Shown piece by piece: positions 56,990 to 64,000 of a DNA stretch of 64,000 nt. The notes below the pieces were generated by a model. The model worked only from the letters and a program-made list of their open reading frames with translations, searched no databases and had not been told where the DNA came from. Origin of the DNA: Pseudeuparius sepicola (taxonomy: Eukaryota > Arthropoda > Insecta > Coleoptera > Anthribidae); contig OY987299.1 of NCBI GenBank assembly GCA_963920635.1, positions 28,102,901 through 28,166,900 of the forward strand, in the 5' to 3' direction. Both the position numbers and the translations under genes were made by a program. Each line of letters opens with the position of its first letter. The stretch's first letter is position 1.

Positions 56990-57790
56990 TAAGCGGCGGT
57001 TTCACATAGCAGCCAACTGCAATCACAGTTTAACTGTTTGGTGGGGGAGGCTTATACTGCTATTGCTATTATAGCAAAATACATATATATGTAATATTTG
57101 CAAAAGTGTGTTGACAGTAGTTGTTACAAAATGGCGCCGAATAAAAGAAAAGTGTATGCTATCATGTGCCTTTTCATTAAAAAAAGTTAGTTAAGTAATG
57201 TTAAATATTATACGTAAATCTAAGAAGAAAAGGTATTGGATGAAAACGCCTTTATTAAGCGGAGCACATTTTGACTGAATTATATTAACAGTAGACGGAG
57301 ATTTCCAAAATTTTACACATCTTCCTTACGAAAAATATATTGAGGTGACTTTAAAGTACGATTCACGAATTATGGCGTACACGTCATCAATTTTTGTATC
57401 AATCAGGGACACAAGATCTATTCTTGTACGCCCAGAACTGATTTACTGCATACACCCTTTTGTCTTTGATTAGTCGAGATACGTTCGGCTGACTTCAACC
57501 CGTCGGTGCATGTGTCAGACAAAGACGCCAATAGGTCGTATAGCGTAGAGTTCATAACCGCCGACTCGGGAAAGATATTAAGATATGTCACTGTCACAGC
57601 ATAAATTTAAAAATTCTGTGACTTTGTGCGTATTTTATAAGAATTTTCTTTGTTTTCAAGTTTGGTTCTTAGTTTTTACTTGTTCTTGTTGTGGATTCTT
57701 TTGCTATAAGTTTTGTAATAATAGTTCGGCTTTGGTAATATCTGTTACTGCGTTACGGGTTTTTGAATAAGATGCCTGGCCACAGACTAA

Positions 57791-57947
57791 GGCCTGGTTC
57801 ATACAGCTTCTTTATCTTTTATTTTTTCTTTATCTTTAAGAAATATTAAATGTCATTGGTCAGTTAAAATCAAGGGACAAATGCCATTGGTTATTTCTTA
57901 AAGATAAAGTAAAATTAAAAGATAAAGTAGCTGCATGAACCAGGCTT
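57791..57947. mobile_element. PIF/Harbinger-type MITE, 157 bp
   Basis: GGCCTGGTTCATACAGCTTC pairs with GCTGCATGAACCAGGC at the right. TAA adjoins both ends (57788-57790, 57948-57950), a 3-bp target duplication typical of PIF/Harbinger. Internal TTATCTTT/AAAGATAA repeats also pair. It is inserted a few codons after the transposase start. A fragment lies at 28768. Confidence 0.85.
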
Positions 57948-58354
57948 TAATTTGTAAGCAAAGAAATTGTAGCGAAGTTATTAAATTATTTCAAAGATGA
58001 AAAACGCAACGGAGGACCACTTTTACCAGTTCTCGCAGTCCAAGAGGTAAATTGCAAACATTATGGCAGTAGATAGTGACTACGGAATCAAATATTTGTC
58101 AGCGTGTTTCTCAAGCTTTGGGCATTAGTTTCCCATGAAGTGCAGAGAGCAGAGGGTCAAGATGGTCCCCAGGAAAATCCAACTATACTTCAGCCGCGAA
58201 ATATGGACCTCGACAAAAAAACAAAACCACGGACTTGCCAGAGGAAACGAAATAATTATATAAATAATAAATTATAATATGTATTCAGAAAGTAAGTTTG
58301 CATTCTAGTTGAATTCGGCATGTGTGGTAGTTAAATGTTAAATTTTCTTTTACG

Positions 58355-58620
58355 TTTATACATTGCTATAACTATCTAGTTATATCTAGTAAAGTGATAG
58401 TCTGACTATCTAGTCAGACTATCACTTTACAATTTCGAGGCACGATAAAATGTATAATTATAATATATAAAAGTAAAACCACACAAAGACCTAATATTAT
58501 AACTTCTCTAAAAAGGTGATGGTAAAACGCATTATTTTACAATTGAAATTTGGGTGAATTCACCGAGGTGAAAGGTCTGGGTAATCTGGTATATCTGGTT
58601 GCGTTTTACAAGTAAAATGT
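58355..58620. repeat. Direct repeat in transposon, copy 1
   Basis: It matches 60385-60618 in the same orientation (CATTGCTATAACT; GGTAAAACGCATTATTTTAC; ATTTGGGTGAATTCACC; TCTGGTTGCGTTT). This copy has an added perfect 20-bp-arm hairpin at 58389-58430 and lies in the second intron. Confidence 0.8.
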
Positions 58621-59307
58621 GTTAATGCAAGGAAAAGAGCTGAAAAAATATTCTAAAATACAAGATATTTAGGTGTTAGGAGTTTTGTATTAAATTAACA
58701 AATTACCTTTTTTTCATTCTTGCAAATATCAAAATTTGCTTACAATGTATTTGTTTTAGGGTTAAGGGTAGCTGGAGTGGGTTAGAGTTAAACATATATA
58801 TTTTTTAAATTTTAAATTCATTTATTATTTACAGAAAAGCACCTATCTCTGAAGACTTTGAGGAAGGAATTGGCTATTAAAGTACCACTTGATATTAGTA
58901 AGTCATCCTTAGGTCGTTTATTACCACAGATTGTTTTTAAATATAAAAAGGACGACAACCGCAGGGCGTTAATGGAAAAGGGTCAGATTGTCTTGAGAAG
59001 AGCAGAGTTTCTGCGGAAATATAAAAATAATCAAAACTCTGAGTTGAAGGGCAAGTTGTTTTCCTTGACGAAACTTGGATATTTGCAAGAGGAAACCAAA
59101 AACGATCTTGGCAGGATGAGGTCCCGCTAGTCAAAGCAGTCGCGAGGTTCCGCTAGTCACTTATTTTTCCACAACGTAAATTTTTACAGGAATTTGCCCA
59201 ATCCAATACCCAATACAGAGTGAGAAGAATGATAATTTCAGGCGTATAAAAATACGCCTGCCGCTTTTTTGTCTTATTGTTACAAAATATACCTAATTGG
59301 ATGAGTT

Positions 59308-59944
59308 TCCGGCCTGTATTGCCGTGGTCGATGGTGTTGAATACCAGACGTTTCGCTGGACGTAGCTGCCAGCATCTTCAGTGGTGTCTTGCAGAGTGCT
59401 CGATCGCGACTGATGCCGTTTGCGATCTCGTGATTCTTCTTATAGTGTCGATGTTCCCGCGCTTAGGACTCCCAGGTAGTGGAGCTCTGGACTGTGCGTT
59501 GGCGGGTATCTGAGCGGCGCCGAGGGCGGGGTTTAAATCGGCGCGCTGGGTGGTGGCGGGGTTGCTTTTACCTGCTTGTTTTTCATAATCGGTCGCCAAG
59601 CTCTACTTATTCGTAAACCATCGTCCTTGTTCAGGTTTCGTGGATGTTGATCTATTTCTAGTGCCTCTCTTAGCGCCAAATTGTAAAAACCTTTTTCCCT
59701 AACAAGTACTTTGGTGTTCTTGAAATCAATTGTGTGTTTGTCTGTCCAGAAATGTTCGGCTAGTGCTGATTTCTCCGGTTGCCCTAGTCGTAAAGCAGGA
59801 CACTATAAGAAGAATCACGAGATCGCAAACGGCATCAGTCGCGATCGAGCACTCTGCAAGACACCACTGAAGATGCTGGCAGCTACGTCCAGCGAAACGT
59901 CTGGTATTCAACACCATCGACCACGGCAATACAGCCCGGAATTC
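59308..59944 (-). mobile_element. Penelope-like element fragment with inverted flanks
   Basis: The 59308-59458 segment is repeated in inverse at 59800-59944, with GCAGCTACGTCCAGCGAAAC in the minus and plus strand respectively. Penelope-like elements are known for long flanks in direct or inverted array. Each flank holds CTGAAGATG...CCAGCGAAACGTC, a degenerate hammerhead-like core. Between the flanks lies the minus-strand endonuclease end. It is nested in the 3.9-kb transposon. Confidence 0.8.
59533..59781 (-). pseudogene. Penelope-like GIY-YIG endonuclease, C-terminal end
   Basis: The minus strand encodes QPEKSALAEHFWTDKHTIDF, NTKVLVREKGFYNLALREAL, EIDQHPRNLNKDDGLRISRA and WRPIMKNK, ending at TAA (59535-59533). 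This is the typical last part of Penelope-like ORFs after the GIY-YIG active site. The polymerase and most of the endonuclease are missing, so it is a 5'-truncated remnant. No ATG precedes it. Confidence 0.85.
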
Positions 59945-59959
59945 ATTAGTAGCTATTGA

Positions 59960-60384
59960 TAAAAGTAGAGTTATCATAAAAATATAGTAAAAAGCACCCA
60001 TGCTTTTTTACAATAAAATTTGGTTTGCTATTATTATTTTTTACTTTTTAGTTCGGTTTGCTATTAAAGCGTATTTTTTCAGTTTTTTTAAACTATATTT
60101 TTTAATTTATTTTTGGTTTGATGTATCTTTTATTAATATACCTATGTACTTTATCTGGGTTTATATATTTATTTCGAAATTTGTTTATTTACCCTGGAGG
60201 TGGTCAAGCTATCGTTTGTATTAAATATAGTCGATATATTTATATTCTTTGTGTTTGATAAATTCTTAAAAGATGTGGTCAAAATTTTGTTTTTTTATTT
60301 AGTTGCATCTAGTTATCTTTTGTCTTTATAATATCCTTTTAGTTAGCTACGTACATACATAGTTAGCAACATATCCATACTTAC
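59960..60384. other. AT-rich interior of transposon
   Basis: T-rich DNA with a 74-codon frame of phenylalanine/tyrosine-rich, low-complexity composition; not a gene. Confidence 0.4.
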
Positions 60385-60620
60385 CTACATTGCTATAACT
60401 GGATAGTCAGACTATCACTATACAATTTCAAGGCATGGTAAAATGTATATAATATATAAAAATAAAATCACGGACCTAATATTACAGCTTCTCTAAATAG
60501 GCCTGTGATGGTAAAACGCATTATTTTACAATTAAAATTTGGGTGAATTCACCGGGTAAAACGCATTATGTTACAATTAAAATTTGGGTGAATATCTGGT
60601 TGCGTTTACAAGTATAAATT
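60385..60620. repeat. Direct repeat in transposon, copy 2
   Basis: Second copy of 58355-58620, with GGTAAAACGCATTATKTTAC itself repeated twice within it. Confidence 0.8.
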
Positions 60621-60934
60621 TTTCCCATTTAAATCTACGGCACTGGAGGATGCTGCCTCGATTTGCTTGATTCAGTGACGTAAATTGATGACATGTACGC
60701 CACAATTCGTGAATCGTACTTTAAATGTCCAATAAGACATTCATTGTATGAATATAATTCGATTAGATGATACATTTTTTCATCTGAAAATTAGAAATAT
60801 TTCTAGTTATAACAATATCTATCTGCGATAACAGTGTACTCCCATCACATCGATATTCGCTTGGCAGCGAAACCACGCCCACCAAACAGTCACTGCGATG
60901 GCAGTCGAGGGCTAAGTGAAACCGCCTCCATAGG

Positions 60935-62929
60935 CGTAAGTAAGGTAGAGAGAGTACGTCGGCGCGCCGAATGTCGGGCATGGGCGAAAATAGCGTACGT
61001 AAACACGGCAAAAATATTTCAAAATTTCGGTTTTTCCGCGGATTTTCGCGAAGTTTCGATGTTGCAAAAGGTGCGAAATAGTGTGACCATTAGTTTGAGT
61101 CGCGTACAGTAAAAATTCATCCGATTACAACCACAAATATCGTCGTGAAGTCCGGGATATCGAAAGGAAATTTGGAAATTCACTTTCTCGAAAACTACGT
61201 CCGACCGGGAAAACCAAGGCCGGATTCGTGTTCAGGAACCTCGAAAATAAGGGAGGTAGTCAACATTTCAAGGAAATCGAGGGTGGATTACACCATTGGA
61301 AATAATTACCAAATTTCTAATAGGTGAGTGAATTATCCTCGGAGTTATCTCAATATTAGGTATTATTTTTCATAATAATTAATGGATATCTCCAGGTATA
61401 TATATTTTCTTTGCTCTACTTAAAAAAGTAAAAAACATAAAAAATACATAAAAGTTAGCTTGTGCGTAGCACTCCAAAAAATTTTCTACTGCGGGACTAC
61501 AATAACTCACGAGCCCTATTCAGAAAATTTGATGTTTTGTTAGGATATTGGCATTCTTTTTCTAAATATTTTTTCGACTTTATTTTGTCTTTGTTCGCTT
61601 TACAATAATAATATTCTCTCATTCGAACACTTCTAATTTCGAAGTTTTAAGTTATGTTTACTTCTGCGTTTGGGCAAAGATCATGATATTGTTTGAGGTA
61701 AGTCGTAGACAATTTTTTGATATTATTATTGGTAAATTCGTGAATTGTGTAATTTGTATTATGAGGCGGAGACCTAGCCTTTGGTAGATGTGCAGGGAAT
61801 CTGACTGATTTGGAACACAGCAGTTCATTCGTTGATGATAAACAATGATAAACAATGGTTCAAAAGATTGTGGATCGCAGTGTGATAATAAACATAACAT
61901 TGTTGGCGTTAAAACTGACGCATTACACACCTACCTAATAAGAGTACTTGACGAAAATTTACATATTTGATAAAACGATTTCTGATCACTTGCCTATAAG
62001 ACTACAATTATTTATAAAGAAAAATGTTTACGCAATTAGCAAGTTTTATACTTTCTTCGAAATTTGGCGGGAAATCACTTAAGACGTCACAAGTGTTTCA
62101 ATTTGTTTTCGCTCCAAAATTAAAGTTTGAAAATTGGTGTAGCGGTATTTTTTGCGTATGGTTTCAACAATGCTTCTAACGATCTATATAGCTCCTTTAA
62201 TCTATGCTCACTGTCATAACAATATCGAGTATGTATGCGCAGTATAATCATTGGTTGCAATCTGCAATCACCGTTACAGAGAATATGAGAGCGCATACCC
62301 ATGGCAATTTTTAGTTGTCAGCGGCAAATGACACCTCGAAAGGCAAGACTCGCTACAAATTGAAGCACAAACATTTAGCAATACATTGAATCATATATAC
62401 AGGGCGCAGAAATTACTATGCCATAATATTAATCACATATTTAACTAATCAAAAACAACAACTTTTTCAAATATATTTTCTTTAAAACTGAATTTTTGCC
62501 TTCTCATTACAATAACGCCAACGAGTTGCTTATGCACAAAAAACGAAGTAACGCATATAGGGATCGATGATTCATTAACTTCATTCATATTGTTTGCTAG
62601 CCTCCAGCCGGCTAGGCACGACTTATTTATAAATAGTTGTGTTCATTACATTACAGGCGTTCATTTTTGTTCCTATTAAACAAGCACTTCGATAAAACGG
62701 ATATTTTCCCGATAGCGGCAGAAAACGACTCAGTCGTATGTTGTCGGCAAGTGATACAAATTATTCTGACATTATTAGCACTCATAGTGTAGACTGGCTT
62801 TATTAATGTATCAAAAAGTTTTGGACGTTGATATTTTTTAAGTCAAAGGTTTTTTTTAAAGCCATAGAAATATCAATCTGCGTGCGATTCCTTCGCTTGG
62901 CCACGGCGATTGTACACAATATCAACAAT
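60935..62929. other. No gene seen
   Basis: 2 kb of unique DNA; 60935-61330 has higher CpG content. Near 62398 the sequence TATATACAGGGCGCAGAAAT looks like one end of a TATACAG element without a visible mate. No coding frame is convincing. Confidence 0.35.
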
Positions 62930-63205
62930 TATTTTGTTTTAACACCATCCTCCTGTATACAGTCAAGGCCGGCCGTGGCAGAAAGTGGCCGTCGCGAATG
63001 TGGGTCCCCACCGGCGGGAGAGACGGCAGTCGCTTTGAACAACACCGTTAGGGCGCCGCGCCGGCCCTCGAGCGGCTCACTTTGTATACAGTCGGACGTA
63101 AATGAGCACTCGCGTGGCTGTATAAAAGATGCATGGCCCGCAGTTTCCCGAGGGCCACTCGAGGCCGAGACCGGAGACACTTGCAGTCGCCTCTCGGCGG
63201 CTGAC
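62930..63205. other. GC- and CpG-rich island
   Basis: GGCCGGCCGTGG, GGCGCCGCGCCGGCCC and related words in ~275 bp. A 129-codon plus frame and a 92-codon minus frame across it are explained by composition. Confidence 0.5.
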
Positions 63206-63329
63206 ACACCACTATAGGGGTGGCAGAGCCAAAATTGTCGTTTCCGATTCGTGTGAGCAGTTTACGTTTAAATCCTTTTAGGGCAGTAATACTATACTAA
63301 AAGGCGGTAATACTATACTAAAATCAAAT

Positions 63330-63555
63330 AACTCTGACGCCTGATGTAAACAAGAGCACGTGTGTTGAGATATTCGCCAAATTTTACACGCATATGAACA
63401 CAAGATAAAATCACATAAATACACTTGTGATCGAGTATACATCCCTGTTGCCACGCCCGCTTCGAGTTGGCTGATATTTTATGGCCTATTGACTACCTAT
63501 TGCAGGCCATCTAATACGTGTTTTTATGTTTTTATTTACGCCAGGCGACAGAGTT
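63330..63555. mobile_element. 226-bp TIR element
   Basis: AACTCTGACGCCTGATGTAA at the left pairs with TTACGCCAGGCGACAGAGTT at the right. The interior holds GATCGAGTATACATCCCTGT, shared with the partial copy at 19551-19690. No coding sequence. Confidence 0.75.
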
Positions 63556-64000
63556 ATATGAATTTAGTAGATACTATAACAAGAGTAGACACGGACATTT
63601 TCAATCTTGTTATATTTTTCTACGTGTAATTACATCATGGAAGGTTGCCTTCGAGCTCAAAGATCAATGGACCTCAGATTTGAGGTCTTAAGGCGGCAAC
63701 TATAACAAAGCTGCAAAGCCAAATTCGTAAAATCAATAGACCAAAGAAGACCAACATAGCCACTAAATGAGAAAAGCATCGCATTGCCCGATATTGCCTT
63801 GAAACATAAACTATTCGTGTTTTCAGAAAGATAAGAGGAATAAGACAGTAGAAACAGAAATTTAAATCGTTTCTTGGGGATGGAGAGACATGTGTCATAG
63901 TATGTCATCTTTTGATATGGCGATATAAAATACTTGGAAAAATCATCAACCTTCACATTATGCAACATAAATTTCCTCCGAGTACACTTTTTAACATGAT
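63556..64000. other. No gene seen
   Basis: AT-rich sequence to the window end. A 103-codon minus-strand frame at 63657-63968 is serine/phenylalanine-rich without a recognised motif. Confidence 0.35.

Larger units (their letters stand above)
57772..59156 (+). pseudogene. Tc1/mariner/IS630-like transposase with introns
   Basis: ATGCCTGGCCACAGACTA gives MPGHRL and is then split by a MITE (57791-57947). Exon 1 continues with SKEIVAKLLNYFKDEKRNGG and PLLPVLAVQE. A 56-bp intron, GTAAAT...TTTGTCAG (58047-58102), joins it to RVSQALGIS. After a stop the frame gives NKTTDLPEETK. A second intron appears to end at TATTTACAG (58834), followed by KHLSLKTLRKELAIKVPLDI, then KSSLGRLLPQIVFKYKKDDN, and LMEKGQIVLRRAEFLRKYK. 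A one-base shift near 59050 leads to VVFLDETWIFARGNQKRSW, the first-aspartate region of a DDE domain. It ends at TAG 59154-59156, so the later catalytic residues are missing. Dead by MITE insertion, frameshift and truncation. Confidence 0.75.
56992..60930 (+). mobile_element. 3.9-kb Tc1/mariner/IS630-like transposon with nested PLE
   Basis: The left end (GCGGCGGTTTCACATAGC, then AACTGTTTGGTGGG) is the inverse of the right end (CCCACCAAACAGT, then GCTAAGTGAAACCGCCTC). TA lies directly outside both ends (56990-56991; 60931-60932), the target duplication of Tc1/mariner-type elements. A second inverted pair lies further in (TAAAGTACGATTCACGAATT near 57351 and AATTCGTGAATCGTACTTTA near 60704). The body carries a plus-strand transposase pseudogene, a Harbinger MITE, and a Penelope-like insertion. 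Confidence 0.8.

Noticed and set aside
62828..63217. 129-codon plus-strand frame
   Set aside because: It is open because of GC-rich composition; the opposite strand is also open and neither resembles a protein family.

Overview
The window is eukaryotic, AT-rich, intergenic (or long-intron) DNA from an animal, most likely an insect. The insect call rests on five tandem units of the arthropod telomere-type pentamer TTAGG near 4.06 kb, on insect-typical retroelements (a Dong/R4-like copy in an (ATT)n tract, a Jockey-like copy and a Penelope-like copy), and on the density of short terminal-inverted-repeat elements whose ends read TATACAGNGTG. I cannot fix the order from sequence alone; a beetle or a hemipteran would fit. 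There is no bacterial-style gene layout. No host gene can be followed across exons.

Most recognisable structure is mobile DNA. At least fifteen long palindromic (foldback) elements of about 0.5 to 2.2 kb lie at 1-746, 9.7, 12.1, 13.0, 14.7, 20.1, 22.0, 27.3, 29.1, 32.6, 42.4, 44.7, 47.3, 48.7, 51.5 and 53.8 kb. Several are present twice (27.3/48.7 kb; 42.4/51.5 kb) or have broken relatives elsewhere (2.7/31.5 kb; 3.3/47.3 kb; 8.6/12.1 kb; 14.1/30.8 kb). Apparent reading frames inside them are mirror translations of palindrome arms, not genes. Smaller elements include a 1.06-kb hAT-type element built round an ATCGATTAC minisatellite (16.5-17.5 kb), a PIF/Harbinger-type MITE (57.8 kb, broken copy 28.8 kb), and several hairpins of 95-220 bp.

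Coding remains are mostly dead transposons: the C-terminal end of a Dong/R4-like non-LTR retrotransposon (5.8-6.6 kb, minus), the reverse-transcriptase end of a Jockey-like element (45.8-46.6 kb, minus), a Tc1/mariner/IS630-like transposase with introns inside a 3.9-kb TIR element (57.0-60.9 kb), and, nested within that element, the endonuclease end of a Penelope-like element between inverted flanks. Two reading frames may be real host or captured genes: a 141-residue cysteine-rich protein at 36,334-36,759 (+) and a putative last exon of a two-pass membrane protein at 15,550-15,896 (-).

RNA-type features are a well-formed type-I hammerhead ribozyme on the minus strand at 6.77-6.81 kb, a 5S-rRNA-derived segment carried in two copies of one repeat (25.9 and 54.4 kb), and two tRNA-like segments (29.4 and 38.5 kb). 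Unique islands of roughly 130-350 bp that are rich in G+C and CpG (4.7, 10.8, 16.1, 37.3, 38.0, 46.6, 55.1, 62.9 kb) stand out from the AT-rich background. A roughly 150-190-bp module occurs three times in the same orientation at 18.96, 21.67 and 24.42 kb; it is the best candidate here for a duplicated regulatory or non-coding RNA module.
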